Source: Azolla caroliniana
Taxonomy: Eukaryota > Polypodiophyta
Assembly: GCA_043228905.1 (NCBI GenBank)
Contig: JBHGNT010000014.1
Location: forward strand, 9,734,001 to 9,798,000
Direction: 5' to 3'
DNA length: 64,000 nucleotides
Part shown: piece by piece, positions 1 through 12,749 of the stretch
How positions within the stretch are numbered: the stretch's first letter is position 1
Layout of the letters: the number at the start of each line of letters is the position of its first letter
The notes under the pieces: generated by a model
Database searches by the model: none
What the model saw: only the letters and a program-made list of their open reading frames with translations
What the model was told of the DNA's origin: nothing
Program-made: the position numbers and the translations under genes

Positions 1-514
<514 letters not shown>

Positions 515-1010
515 AGCACAATCTAGGTGAAAAGCAGATCTAAGTGTTGCTGATCACATACTATTTGGATTCTTATTAAGTGTGCATTGTAGCTTTTGTT
601 ATTTTCTGTATCATATCTTTATTCTCGCAAAAGAAGAATGTATAGTCATGCATATACCATGCTGGATGGTATTATGAATGGAATATAATACAGAAAAGGA
701 AAGATTGCTTCCTTATTAAGAATGTTACTTACACACGTAGTGTATGCTATGCAGAACCAAAGTAGCCTAAAAAGAAGGAAAGAAGTATAAAAAGAATCAA
801 ACCGGTAAAGTTTTTAAAGCTCTTTTGAACTAATCTTAGCTTTCACATAGGAATGAATGGAATGTACAATGGAATGATATCTTAATCTGAATATGATTGT
901 CGGATTTGATTTCATGAAACGATCATAGTCCATCTCATGATACAAGTTAAAAGAAAACAATGGGAACTGTTGCTAGTGTTCAGGCTTTTAAGTGTGATAA
1001 ATTGCTACAC

Positions 1011-1041
1011 TCCCTCCCTCCCTCCCTCCCGCCCTCCCTCG
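1011..1041. repeat. (CCCT)n microsatellite
   Basis: An imperfect TCCC/CCCT tetranucleotide run of about 31 bases with one G interruption. Translation through it gives a Pro-Ser-Leu-rich open frame that is a by-product. Confidence 0.9.
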
Positions 1042-1623
1042 CTCTTCTCTCAATGGACACTAAAAAATATCTGTCTTGCATAAGATCATCTTGTTTGATC
1101 TTGTCAAATTTAAAGCCAATGAGGACATTATTTTCGTTGGTGCCATGAATACTCATACAAGAAGTTTATAACTTGATGCACAACAATCTTTCATACCACA
1201 TATCTTAGGAATATAGAAGGATATACAAAGTTAGAGACATTCTTTTATTGATGAAAAAGATTCAAATCTTGGGATGTTATTCCTACAAATGTGCAAACAT
1301 ATCAATATGCTAATTGCAAACGGTATATCCTTATGGCTCAATAGTAATGGTTTTACATACAAAATTCACAATGAAATAGTGTGATTTCAATTATAGGACT
1401 TTATCTATTGACTTCAAACATACGAATAGGGTTGATTGTGAAAAGGGGATTGAAGATAATAAACAATCAAATTTGAGCATGGACCTTCTATGTATTCCAA
1501 GATAGTTAATGATATGTTACAAATGACAAAGATCCAACATGGTGCTACACTAGAATACAAATGGGAAGTTTTGAAGAAAGTCATTTCCTCGTGAACAAAC
1601 AAATGTTTTTCGACCAAACATAC

Positions 1624-1795
1624 ATCTTGGAAACACATCAAGAAATGTACTTCAAAGAAAAAATGATTTGATAAAGAATTTCATGAAGCTTAAATGTATC
1701 TACCAAGCATATATCTTGGAAACACATCAAGAAATGTAGTTCAAGAAAAAATGGTTTGATAAAGAATGTCATCAAGCTTAAATATGCTTGATAGG
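1624..1795. repeat. 89-bp imperfect tandem duplication
   Basis: A block starting ATCTTGGAAACACATCAAG at 1624 recurs at 1713. The two copies share the TTTGATAAAGAAT and AAGCTTAAAT segments and differ by scattered substitutions and small indels. No coding potential is visible. Confidence 0.8.
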
Positions 1796-2149
1796 TTTGG
1801 ATATGGTGAAGGATAAAGGAACTTATCAAAAGCATTTGCATGTGTATAAAAGGCTTACTCAAAGAAAGAGAAGAATATGGAAACTTACTCAACAAATTCT
1901 CCAAACATAAGAAAAAGTACACACATGCATGCTAATTTTGGGGGAATCTTAAAGGAGACATATTGAGATTTATGGTTACTTAACTCTTACGGTCTTCTTT
2001 TTGTATTGTAAAAATTATATGATCGATCAATTATCAAAAAGATGATGTGCTATGATTCTCTTTCACATTTGTCTCCCTTTACAATTGAAGATGTAGGCAT
2101 ATGACTTATAAAATTGGCCTCTCGAAAGGCAAGAGATCTTCGATATATA

Positions 2150-3480
2150 TAAAGGCTAAACTGCTCAACTCGACAGGAATGGATGCACATCCACGGATAA
2201 GTGATATGTTTAATCATGCATTGCAACATGGAATGCCCTATGATTGGACTACAAATTGGAAGAACCTGGGTGCGAAGTGAATATATACTTGTAATTTCCC
2301 AAATCTATGAGAATGTTACATTTACATGCATATAGGCGATAAAATTTCAGATTTTTTAAATAATATTACAAGTGTTAATAATCAAGGATACCCACTTTCA
2401 CAACTCTATTTGGTTTATGAATTGATGAATTAGAAAAAATGGTAACCAAGTTTGTAAAGGAAGAAGGTATTGAAGAGTCATCATTAGGAATGTAGTCATC
2501 ATGTTTTTGTTATAATAGGATGATGTAATTCTTTTTGCAAATACTTTGGTAGATGCGCAAAAGCTTATGAGGGCATTGAAATAATTTTTACACATACTAA
2601 GTTTAGTGTCATTAGCTCTAAACCAAAGATTATCCTTGTGAAGAGTAAAAAAATGATAAATTATGCATTACGTGCAATAATTAACCACTTAAATTGTGAA
2701 GAGCTTCAAATACCTTGGCCTTGAAGTTCCTTCAAATCATAGATGGAATGAATAAGCTACCTCTCAATTAGAGGCAAGAAAACGAGCATATTATACATTT
2801 GAGAACACATGCAATCATTGAGAAATTAAATGTTGGGTTCTCAAGAAATATGTTTTCGACACTTTGGTGACAGCCATGCTTCTCTATGGTGTGGAAATAT
2901 GGGGGTGATAACATCCCTAAGTCCAAAGTAAAAGAGTTTGAAAATGTCCAAAAGCATTTACTTGCAAACTTTTTTCAAGTCAAGAAAGAAACATCAGACA
3001 CCCTCTTACTTCTTGAGACAATATCATTTCCAATTAGATCATGGTCATGGAAAGGATTGTCGAAATCATGCTTGAGGTTCAAAAATATCCCTCACATAGA
3101 ACTCCTAGCATCACATGGGAAGCAAGCCAAAAGATCCAAAAGACACATAAAAGATAAATTGTGTCTTCCGATCAAATGCAAGAAATGTAAAAATGGTTTA
3201 GAAAATGGGATGCAATACACTTGCTTCATGATGTATCACTAGATTCCTCCGTAAATTATGTCTTTTTGCAACCCCAATTTACCATGATATGGGAGAAATG
3301 TGGAGACCCAAGCTTCACACATTCTACTACACATGTTGCACCTAGCAACAAAACCATATCCTTCGATGAACGAGGACACAACAGACATTGATATATGTTA
3401 GATTGCCCTAACAAGCTTGGAACATAGGATACAAGGTACAAACAACAAATAAGAGCCAAATTCCCTCAAGTGGTTGGGTG
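2150..3480 (+). pseudogene. Decayed LINE (non-LTR) reverse transcriptase
   Basis: Broken reading frames on the plus strand translate into plant LINE reverse-transcriptase pieces. A fragment like HPRISDMFNHALQHGMPYDW lies near 2180-2250. A palm region at about 2390-2650 reads DDVILFANTLVDAQKLMRAL. A C-terminal part at 2886-3242 reads KVKEFENVQKHLLANFFQVK. The codons before the catalytic Asp-Asp pair (2519-2524), where Tyr-Ala is usual, are now TAA TAG, so the active site is broken. A better preserved C-terminus of the same family lies at 23401-24205. No poly(A) tail or target duplication could be defined. Confidence 0.75.
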
Positions 3481-3780
3481 CTTGACATTATGAAATGGTT
3501 TAAGACACTATCATGTAATGTTATGACATTTGTGATCATTGACGATGGATAAGTAGAGGCACTAAGGATGAAGTGACAAGATGCGAAAATGTCAAAAGTG
3601 GAATATTACATTGCAAATATTAACCCCCAATGTTGGCCCCAATACAAGGAAAAAATTCGAGAACATATCCCATCGCATCTCCCTACCCCCATGAGCTTGG
3701 ATTGTCCACACTTTGAACATGACTTATAAGTGGAAAAGAATAAAGTGATCTACGTTTATAACATTAAATTCGATAATAAA

Positions 3781-3948
3781 ATAATATGAATAAGTTGCAC
3801 ATCTACTAGTAGGAAGATGGCCCACAATATAACACTCCTTTTACACATGTTGCAAGATGGATTTATAATATGAATAAGTTGCACATCTATTGTTAGGAAG
3901 ATGGCCCAAAATATACCACTCCTTTTACACATGTTGCAAGATGGATTT
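3781..3948. repeat. 84-bp direct tandem duplication
   Basis: Two adjacent copies (3781-3864 and 3865-3948) begin ATAATATGAATAAGTTGCAC and end in a TTGCAAGATGGATTTAT segment. They differ at only a few bases, so this duplication is younger than the surrounding relic DNA. Confidence 0.9.
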
Positions 3949-4646
3949 ATGAGCAGAACTTATGTGTATTACATCTATTTCATGCACTCATAGTGTGATA
4001 GGGTAGCTCAAGACCTCTTCACATTAGTTAGAAAATGAGATAGGCACACACATGAGCAAAGCTACGAAAGAGTAAACATGTCAATTTTGTCCTCGTGGGT
4101 GAAATCAAAAGAAGACTATTTGTCATTGTGCTATGTTTTATGAGAGAAGATGGGGATATTATGGCTTCTTCAAACAAGACTTTGGCTAGTATGTAAGTTA
4201 ATGGAATGTGAAGACTAACGGTGCTTAGGACTATTTTTGTTAACACATGGATAAAAGTTGTTGAACAATAATACAAACACAACAAATTGTCACAAACAAC
4301 AATCACAACTTTCTTTAATTCCATCATTCTTCATGTTATAGGTCAACTGAGGATTGAACAAATGTGTTGAACAAGTATTGAACAAGTGGGATCTCTTCCA
4401 AGACACTCAAAAGTGGTTAGAGATCTAGCATAGCAAATGTGTTGTGCATGTAGCCAACATATAGACCATGTCATTCTCACCCTTGTCATCAACAAATAAT
4501 AGTTGTTAACCCCTAGGACCAAAGGTGTTTTCATCAAACCTCTGTCCATTTTGCACCAAATCATGTTGGAGATTTTTCGAAGGCAAAAGTTTTTTTTCCC
4601 GAAAAAAACTGCTTCCATTAGTTATAAAATTTTACAAATGAGAGTG
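3949..4646. other. Intergenic DNA, nothing recognised
   Basis: Open frames here are short and lack any family signature. Composition matches the neighbouring decayed repeat DNA. Confidence 0.4.
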
Positions 4647-5018
4647 TTAGATATAAATCCTTGTAGGGACGCGATAGTTCCATCTTATGTGGATGCCCAC
4701 TAACTCAAGAAAGATAGAGGACGACCATTGTTGGATAATGGCTAGTTGTTGTCTTTCAACTCCATCAAATCCACCCGTGAGGCCATCATATTGGCTTTTT
4801 AGAGTGGCTATAACTTCACTCCATATCTCTTGCATTAACATTACTAGATGCACAGTTTGGTTGGAGAAGACACATCTACACCTTTGTTTCCATAGAATCC
4901 AAAGAGTTATTAGGCTGACCAATTCCAACACAACTTGAGATTTGGCATTAATAGGAGTTGAGTGGATATTGTCCATGGTGGAAAAGAAAACATATTGTGC
5001 TTTTATAACCAAAGTCAT
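4647..5018 (-). pseudogene. Possible LINE C-terminal remnant
   Basis: A minus-strand open frame of 123 codons contains LVSLITLWILWKQRCRCVF, similar in flavour to the Trp-rich helix after the reverse transcriptase in plant LINE ORF2 or RNase H-like fragments (ITLWxIWxxRNxxxF). There is no catalytic motif and no intact upstream ORF. It could also be chance. Treat as a tentative relic. Confidence 0.3.
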
Positions 5019-7599
5019 CCCCCCCTCCTAATGTTCATACCTGTTAATTGGGGCGAAGGCAAAAGTTTTAGTTATATCTAGTTTAGGATGTCGAGTGCTT
5101 AGATAGCTAGATTCTTTAATAAAGTACATTTACATATAGTTATTTTGGTATATTCTTTTTAAAGAAGACACAACAAGTTGCAAACTACAATTTAAGTGTA
5201 ATCTCGTAGAGACCATTTATATTTTTTTTTCCAAAAAACGTAGAGACCATTTTGGCCTCTAACAAGGTGTGGTAGAGAAAATATTTGTTTGACACCATGT
5301 GAACTTGATATCTACTTTGTATTCTAGGTTACAAGTTATTGGATTTAGCTACAAATGGGTTGGTCGAGCAATTGATTAGTTGTTGTAAAGCTTTAAGGTT
5401 TAACCTCACATGTTGATCTACTACTTCTAGGTTCAACCATGTTTGGTTTTATTCTCAATTTTCAGATTTTTTGAAGTCTCCATTTCACTCTCTCCATATG
5501 TTGTAGAGTCATAACCATCATGAGCTTGAAGGTAATTGTACCAATGATTATGCAATTTCTTGTAAAGGATATCATGTGTCGAAATGTGTTGTATTGAGGA
5601 TATGGTTAAGGCATCATGGAAAAAGTGGTAGGCCTATGTACAAAATTTTGATCAAAATGGAAATTTGGATAGAGGATGTGGTCGAGCTTTACAAATAGAA
5701 AGTGATTTAGTAGTTACTCGTGCTTGAATATAATGTTTTTGTAAATATCAATATAAATGTGATTATTGTGTCCCTTTCGCCATGCACCTATAAACTACGA
5801 TGTTGTTGGAAATGAAATAGTTTTATTATATCTCTTGTTATTAGGCCAAGAAGAGACAAATTCGGAAAAGGGAAATTTATAGTTCACTTCCATAAGTTTC
5901 AATTATGACATGTGCATAGATCATGCACTACAACTTCTTTTGGTACTCACGAATAAATTAAGAAATTCTTGTGTTGGTAATTAAGTTGCATAACCCATCA
6001 AGTCAATCGTGTATTTGATAGCCAAAATAAGTTGCGTTTGTATGATTTTATTTTTTCTTTCAAAAATATGTCATGATAGCGACAATCGAAATAAAGGTAC
6101 TTTATTTGCCTAGCAAAATACACATGCACACTAGGATGATGTCCTTATGAGAACATGTGAATACCACCATCAAAGAGGCGACTTGTCAATTGTATCTACA
6201 AATAGAGGACATGAGCTAATGTCGGTAAGACAACTTGTAGTGAGTCAAGTCGTATACACAATCTTGTGTAGCATATACATGTTGGGCTTACTTTGCGTTG
6301 CTTTTTGTTACCCTACTCTTTCTACATGATTTTAATCCTACAATCCTACGGCATCAACATTATTCCTTGCATAGTTCCCAAGAGTAATGTTCCCATAATC
6401 AAACCTATTCACGATGATTTTGCATGTAAACAATTCAAACGCGTTATATATCATTGTACAAACCATTTGTTTTTAAGATTTTTCTTTTTACAAGGATGAT
6501 CAAGCAATTTGCATCTTCGCATCATGAGAGCTTACGTCACATGTTTATTGATGATCGAACAAGTTACCTATATTTAAGCATCATGTGAGCTTTGTGATCG
6601 TTTATTCTTTTATACCTAGTACATCGAAGGGGTTTTCTTTCGTGTAGAGAAGTTGGAATACGTAATCAACATCACTTTCTACATGATGTGAACCTCTATG
6701 TCATGAACCAATGAAGAGGTGGCCTAAGAGGTGAAACACCATGGAACACTCATATCTATTCATAGTTATGGTTCAAGATCCTACAAGTAAGGAAAAAACA
6801 AAGAGATGTTCTAAAGGAGCTTAAAAGGGCTCATTTGGATATTGTGATAACTAGCAAGTTTAGTGAGATAAAAGCTGGAAGTATCTAGAACACGTAAAAT
6901 AATGGAAAGAGCGTAAAAATTGTGGACATGCAAATATGACAATTTGTCAATTAGTTGAAGTGGTATAACAATTTTTACTTCGTGGCTCCATGTCCCTAAT
7001 GGATAACATATTGTTCCAGTTTGACATTGTAACTACCTATATAGCAATGAAACCATGCATTTTTATAGCGTTACTTATATCATTATTTCTTGCGATGGAT
7101 TTTTAATTATCCAATCATGCCAAGCTCCTTTCTTGGTTATCTTGACAATAAGGAAAACAATAGTGTCTTTGAACTGTTTTGATCATTCTAGAAAAGAAAC
7201 ACCAAATGGATATGAAGACATGGAAATGGGATATGCAAGCATGCATACAACTGCAATTGGCAAAGTCATCAATATACATTGAGAATGAAACAATATAGAT
7301 GCCACTTGCCAATATATCAAACCTTCAATGGTACTCATCATAGATTGCAAATTGAACAAACAGGCCTTGATCCTTCTAGATAAGCAATGGAAAGTCCTCT
7401 TGAAGAATCATGCATTGGACAAGCTTAAAGTACAATCTCAAGCAGACAATGTAGACTTGGGATCAAGCAATGTGATCAATCATGTGCCATCTTCCATGAG
7501 TGTCATTCTACATCCATTCTCATTCATAATGATATCCCATTATGTAGTAGCTTATCGAATGATTCATACTTGAAAACAAAAACAAATATCATGCCATTT
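5019..7599. other. Gene-poor intergenic stretch
   Basis: AT-rich sequence with stops in all frames and no open frame above about 80 codons. No terminal repeats, tRNA genes or recognisable protein motifs were found. It may be old transposon DNA beyond recognition by eye. Confidence 0.4.
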
Positions 7600-8300
7600 T
7601 AAAATCCACTAAAGGAAAATATAAATTTCCAATTTTAAACTCAAGAATAAGAATTTGACAACTTAGAATCCAATGGCACTTGCGAATTTACAAATTCAAT
7701 TAATGACACGCTTTAAAAAGTACTCAAAAGTTGAGGAGAGCAAAATCTTCAATTGAGTGTCAAAAGTAAAAGATTTGACAATTTGTTATACAATGGAAAT
7801 GGTAATGCTTAATCAGAATAGTGATATTAACCACTCACTCTTTGAAGTGCACAAGGCTCTGACTTGATCAACCAAATCTTTATTGATTAAAACTAAAATA
7901 TCCAGTTGAACCTCAAAAGTAAAAAATTTACAGCTTGGGACCCTTTGTATAGGATATTGCTATAATCAAAATAATCAGCACATTCCTTTCGGTGCACAGA
8001 CATTCTTAAGTGGGCATGGAAAAGCTGGAAGTGGGCAAGGCAGATTTGGGCAGTAGTCAATCTGATGGATCACCAAAATATGCAATTGACTTCAAATTTA
8101 AGAATTTAACTCAGAATCCAATTAACTGATAATGACAATGGTTATCACATCCTTTTAGTGATTGACCACTTATCAAGTGGCATAGATAATAAATAACACA
8201 TTCTTTTAGTGCACAACTCTTAAATTGAGCATATGAGCCAGGGCAACATAAGTGGCATGGCTTCAGGTTCATGAGCCAAAAATTTGCACATACCCAATTT
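7600..8300. repeat. Degenerate tandem array downstream of the transporter gene
   Basis: Phrases such as CTCAAAAGTAAAAAATTTACA, TTGACAA followed by AGAATCCAAT, and CATTCTTTTAGTGCACA return at roughly 120-180 base spacing (around 7650, 7775, 7915 and 8105) with heavy divergence. This looks like three or four copies of an old unit. It ends about 140 bases from the 3' end of the minus-strand gene. Confidence 0.45.
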
Positions 8301-8439
8301 GCACCTTGCAATTAACCCAATTTGAGAGATAGATTAGGAAACAAGAAATAGCCATTAGATACTATTCACATTTTTTGTCTACATATCGAATTTGTTTTCA
8401 TCAAGAAAAATCAAAAGGAAAATAAATTTATTATTGGGT

Positions 8440-9528
8440 CTAATGGCTAGGCTTGAACCTCTTCTTGGCCTCACTATACATGACAACACCCATGATAGTG
8501 ACAACAAATCCAATCATACCCATGATTGTCACAGGGTTCCGGAAGATCAAAACCGACACTGCAGCAGCAACTGCGGCCTTGGCATTGCCAAGGACTTGTA
8601 ACGTCAATGCACTAGTATGCTTAGTGACAAGAAAATTCGTGAGATTTACGAGGTATGCAATGGTCATATTAGCAAATAACAATAAGAGTATGAAAGGATG
8701 CTCTTTAGCCTTGTCTATGGTCAAGGCCAATACATTACCTTCCCACATTAGTGTGAAAGGTAGCAAAATGAGACCAGAAATGGGTGCCATGTACAGTAAG
8801 AGGTTCATGGAATGAAGCTTTTCAGTTTCGGAAGAGAGAAGGATTCCTTGAACAACTGATTTGAGAGCTCTCCCAGCAGTAGAACCCAGACATACCAAAA
8901 AACCCAAGAGATGAAATAAAGGTTCGCTTCTACTGGCCACGACTATGCCCAAAACAACTGGGATTAGTGCCATGTAAACCACATTGGACTCTCTTTTACA
9001 TGTAATGATCACCGCAAAGATGGCTGTAAAGAAAGGTGTTGTGGCACCAATTGCTTGGTTGAAGGAGACCGGCAAATACCTTAAGGATGTGTTCCCACAC
9101 ACGACCGAAAATGAGAAGATAAAACTTAATGAGATGACCTTGACAAGTTGCCGGGCCGATGAAATGTACTGTTGTGGGACAATCCCCAGCCAAGCAACAG
9201 CGGCATAGCTATAGCCCGAGCAAGCACACATGTGAAGCATTGTGAGGAAGATAGGGTATTTGTAGCCATAGAAGCTGAGCAGGTACTTATTGAGGAGTAG
9301 GACACCAATGTTGGAGATGTACCACGATGCAATGACAAAGGCAGTTCGGACGTGGGGAGGGACCAGAGCAGATCGGTACGACACAGGCAGTATACCAAAT
9401 TTGTAGTACTTGGCCTCACCATGGCCATGGCTCGGAGGTGTCGGTGGGATGTCGATGACCTTCTCTGAAGCCTCCAGTTTTGGGTTGCTACCCCTTCTTA
9501 CCCATGTTTGAGCTTGAGTTTCCCCCAT
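8440..9528 (-). CDS. Nucleotide-sugar/sugar-phosphate transporter of the plant NST-KT/TPT family
   Basis: A single uninterrupted exon encodes 362 residues, close to the 361 of Arabidopsis At1g12500, which it resembles along its whole length including the N-terminal [11 protein letters not shown] segment. After a soluble tail of about 55 residues come ten hydrophobic segments typical of the TPT/EamA fold. Family blocks are visible: [38 protein letters not shown]-like [10 protein letters not shown] and [18 protein letters not shown]. The C-terminus KKRFKPSH is basic, as in Golgi and ER members. Relatives (the UUAT clade) move UDP-uronic acids or related nucleotide sugars into the Golgi; the substrate here cannot be read from sequence. 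I chose the ATG at 9526-9528 because it matches the family start; the frame opens 12 bases earlier without an ATG. It is intact and probably functional. Confidence 0.95.
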   Translation of the reverse strand: MGETQAQTWVRRGSNPKLEASEKVIDIPPTPPSHGHGEAKYYKFGILPVSYRSALVPPHVRTAFVIASWYISNIGVLLLNKYLLSFYGYKYPIFLTMLHMCACSGYSYAAVAWLGIVPQQYISSARQLVKVISLSFIFSFSVVCGNTSLRYLPVSFNQAIGATTPFFTAIFAVIITCKRESNVVYMALIPVVLGIVVASRSEPLFHLLGFLVCLGSTAGRALKSVVQGILLSSETEKLHSMNLLLYMAPISGLILLPFTLMWEGNVLALTIDKAKEHPFILLLLFANMTIAYLVNLTNFLVTKHTSALTLQVLGNAKAAVAAAVSVLIFRNPVTIMGMIGFVVTIMGVVMYSEAKKRFKPSH

Positions 9529-9900
9529 CTTCAAACACAACCCCTCTAACCCTAAACCCTAAATTCAGAAGATGAATGTAATATCCACTGCCCTCAATGA
9601 GCTACAGATCCGTAGATCTGGCTTTTCTCCCTGTCCATAAACCCTGACCCTAGCACTAACCTAACCTAACCCAGAATCGATCACATGGGTCTCACCGATT
9701 ACGCGTCCAAATCGACCAGGGCACGACGCACCTCTCCATCTCCTAAGAATCAAACCAAAAACGGCCACACATACATATCCAAAACAGGCTAACTTCTTCT
9801 TCTAATCATCATCATCGCACCTGCATCTGCATCTGCATTTGCTGCTGAATAAGAAGTAAAGCCTGGACAGAAGAATGTTTGTTTCCTGCACTACCCTAAT
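9529..9900 (-). promoter_or_regulatory. 5' leader and promoter-proximal region of the transporter gene, with telo-box
   Basis: Directly upstream of the start codon lies a telo-box-like run, AACCCTAAACCCTAAA at 9548-9563, with a looser CCTAACCTAACCC run near 9655-9671. Telo-boxes (AAACCCTAA) are common close to transcription starts of plant housekeeping genes. I cannot place the transcription start or a TATA box with confidence. Confidence 0.45.
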
Positions 9901-11265
9901 AATAATAATAATGCACATAAAATCTAAATGCTTGGCCTTTGCTATTTTCATCCCTTCATTCCACTTAGCCATTCACAACACAAGAACACCAAGGAACAAA
10001 ACATGTTAATTTACTAGTTCATATTTTAGAACACAATTTCAATACATATGTAGATAAGAAGCCAAAGCCCGACACATGGGGTTCCCCGAGTTTCTACCAC
10101 CACAGTTCGGCAACCATGTCTTTCTTTTGGAAAAAGGCTTGAAATCCCAGTAGAAAAGCCGGTAAATTAAGGAACACGCTCTAGGAAGCTCTTTCCACTT
10201 CATGACCACTGACTAGCAGCAAAGTCGGATACGGTTGAGTGGAGTGGCCCCGAGACAAGGGGGAGTTGCCAATAAACAGTAACCCATCGTGCTCACAACA
10301 AAAGATAATATGGTGTCCTTGTTTCCTCCCCTATACTTAACATTGTTTCTCTATATATGATGCCAATGTATACTTGTGATCCAGAAACATGAGTGCATCA
10401 TCGATTATCACCCTGCCAGTATCTTGCCCGTGCCCGCTACAACTTTGCTTGTGTGTGCTCCTCTGCATTGTAATACAAGTTTGTTTCTTGATGTCCAAAA
10501 GGGGGAAATCTCTATATCGTAATCACTTTGTATTAAGAGAGGTGGGATAGAAGAAGTTGCACTAAGAAGGGAGATACTGGCATAGACTTTCTACCATTGC
10601 ATCCATGGGCATATGTATAGATATTCTCACATGATGTCCAAATCCATTAGTAGCCATTCTTTGCAACCACTATGTTGGCACGCTTGTGGTACAACCACAT
10701 ACTTCATTGCCTCTTTATATGGTGACCTCCATTGATGCATGACATCGCCCGCAAAGATCCATTAACAAGAGGACATAGCCATGTGTGTGCACACCCATTT
10801 CATTTTTATAGGATACTTTCGATTACACAATCTTTGAGTAACCATGGTAGAGGAGAGACAAACAAACAAGTGCAACATCAAAGAACACATTTCCGAAATC
10901 GTTCCATAACATGAATCACCAATAGGGCACAACCCTGAAACCTCATTGAACAAAGTAGGGCCATCGACTTTAAATCCCAGTTCAAGCTTTCAAATAGAGT
11001 GCACATGGGATATATCTTGGGAAAGGTGCCGAAGAGTTTCAACCGAGGAGAGACCCAAGGACACGAGTGAAGGAACGCGATGACAGAGATAAGAATGTTC
11101 GAGGGTTTGAGCATGTGTGTCGCATGAAATCATAATGATATGTATAATGAACAGAGACGACAATGGATGTCGAGATGGCATGCATTGGGCGGACAATGAC
11201 GGATTGACCAAATGTAGGTCCCATGGAGTTCTAGGATGGGGTGTTATTGCCACTGCTCTCCATGG
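9901..11265. other. Intergenic DNA between divergently transcribed genes
   Basis: No supported gene. Short open frames around 10732-11253 are mutually overlapping on both strands and show no family motif. The stretch probably holds promoter sequence for the minus-strand transporter and the plus-strand small-protein gene. Confidence 0.4.
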
Positions 11266-11378
11266 TTGCTACTACGACTACTACTGTTGCTTGCTACTAT
11301 TGCTATTGCTACTACTATTACTACTCTTGTTGCTACTATTGCTATTGCTGGTGCTGCTACTACTACTACTACTATGCT
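11266..11378. repeat. Trinucleotide microsatellite (TAC/TGC)n
   Basis: About 110 bases of imperfect TAC, TAT and TGC triplets. Reading through it gives poly-Leu or poly-Tyr/Cys frames, which are by-products. It lies about 300 bases before the start codon of the small-protein gene, possibly within its promoter. Confidence 0.9.
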
Positions 11379-11672
11379 ATGAGACAAGACCAAGCCACAA
11401 AGTGCTTGGAACCACACATCTCTTGGCACTTGATATGCCCCCCGCCCCCCTCCTTCCCCCCTCCCGGAAAAATGACTCGATGGCCGCCCAGAGACAGACA
11501 GACAGACGGGACAAAGACACATACAACGATCCCACGGCCCCATCTTCCTTCCTCATTCATTGGCAATTGCCTCCTAAACTTAAAAGAAAATTCTCTCTTC
11601 ATTGTCTCTTCTTTCCTTCCTTCTTTCCTTCCTCTCTCCTATTTCCTTCTCTGCTTCTCCATCCATCCATCC

Positions 11673-12749
11673 ATGGCGGCTTCCAGACTGTCCATGCCCA
11701 AGCGCCTCTCTCTCCTCGCCGCCTTCAACGTCTCTGTCTACCTCTCCTACATCGCCATCATCAAGGTAAATCCCACCGATCTCTCCCTCTCCCTCTCCCT
11801 CTCCCTCTCCCTCTCCATCTCCATTACTCCTCCTTTTCTTCCCGTTTCTTTCTTTCAAAAATAAAAAAAACTGTTCAATGCTAAACTCATCGTTTTCCAG
11901 CCTTCTTTCTGCTTCCTTATATGAAATTGATTTCATTTCTGTCACAGTCTCTCTCTTTCTCTCTCTCTCTCTCTGATTCTTGTGGTTTCTCAGAGATACC
12001 GACACAATCAAATAGAAACTTTTCCCTATCCATTCCTGTCTGCAATTTCTTCGATGTGTCATCGGAGATACATAGGTCAATCAGATGAAAGAGTTCTGTT
12101 CATTATCATTCCTGTATTTCTATGGCTTTCTCAGAAATTTGTCTCCGTTGATTTCTTTGATTTTTTTCTCAGAGATCTTGATGTACACTTATGCGAATCT
12201 TTTTTTCCATTTCCATGTGCCTCAATGGTTTCTCGCAGATATAAACAAATTTAGATGAATAATTTTTACACTCCATTTCTCGAGGGTACTTCACCCTTTT
12301 TCGCAAAGATCCAATCACAATTATTTGAACAACATCATTCCATCTTCTCGCAAAAATCCTGAACTGGGGAGATCTTGAACATAATTATGCAAAATATTTC
12401 TGTTTCATTTTAATATGCTTTCTTTTGGTATCCAAACACAAAAATTTGAAGCATTTCAGACCATTGTCATGTTTTTTCTCATTCGATTTCAATTTTCTTT
12501 GGTTATCTCCAGTATCCAGTTATACGAACTATTTGTGCTCAATTTCATGTGATACTTTTGTTTTTGAACAAAGCTATTTGAAATGTTTTTTAAACCATTT
12601 TCGTGTGAATTCAACTCTCTTTTCAAGTGAATTCAACTCTCTTTGGTTCCTTTCAGAGATCTAAAGGAAGAGGAGGAGATTTGCAGAAAGACGGATACAG
12701 TTACTGGGACATGTGGAAGCAACCAGTACATATCCGAAAAGAAAATTGA
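11673..12749 (+). CDS. 61-residue single-pass membrane protein, unknown function (two exons)
   Basis: Join 11673-11765 and 12657-12749. Exon 1 runs from ATG to a codon-end AAG followed by donor GTAAAT; exon 2 follows acceptor TTTCAG and ends in TGA. Both coding parts are 93 bases and the junction is phase 0. Exon 1 encodes MAASRLSMPKRLSLLAAFNV and continues to AIIK: a short basic N-terminus and a hydrophobic helix of about 18 residues. Exon 2 encodes a hydrophilic tail with RSKGRGG and then GYSYWDMWKQPVHIRKEN. The aromatic WDMWKQPV patch looks like something conserved. The upstream pyrimidine-rich leader and CG-rich exon 1 fit a plant 5' end. I do not recognise the family; a small organelle or ER membrane protein is possible but not shown. 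The exons are too short to appear as long open frames. Confidence 0.65.
11779..11823. repeat. (CTCTCC)n hexanucleotide in the intron
   Basis: About seven copies of CTCTCC or CTCCCT near the 5' end of the small-protein intron. A second CT-rich run sits at 11947-11974. The opposite strand gives a Glu/Gly-rich open frame that is not a gene. Confidence 0.85.

Larger units (their letters stand above)
515..2149. other. Probable ECD 3' UTR, then decayed intergenic DNA
   Basis: The first 150-200 bases after the stop are likely 3' UTR, but I see no decisive polyadenylation signal. The rest is AT-rich with frequent stops in all frames. Two repeats inside it are listed separately; nothing else is recognised. 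Confidence 0.4.

Noticed and set aside
2398-2595. Minus-strand open frame of 65 codons
   Set aside because: Antisense of the LINE palm region; no domain in that frame.
8453-9208. Plus-strand and alternative-frame minus-strand open frames inside the transporter
   Set aside because: Shadow frames of the strongly conserved transporter coding sequence.
9548-9671. Interstitial telomeric repeat
   Set aside because: Only two to three CCCTAAA-like units next to a gene start; better read as a telo-box.
11117-11884. Long open frame of 255 codons on the plus strand before the small-protein gene
   Set aside because: It runs through trinucleotide and CT-rich repeats and overlaps the real exon in another frame; no domain is visible.
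11580-12080. 166-codon minus-strand frame rich in Glu, Arg and Gly
   Set aside because: It is the antisense of the pyrimidine-rich leader, exon 1 and intron repeats of the plus-strand gene.
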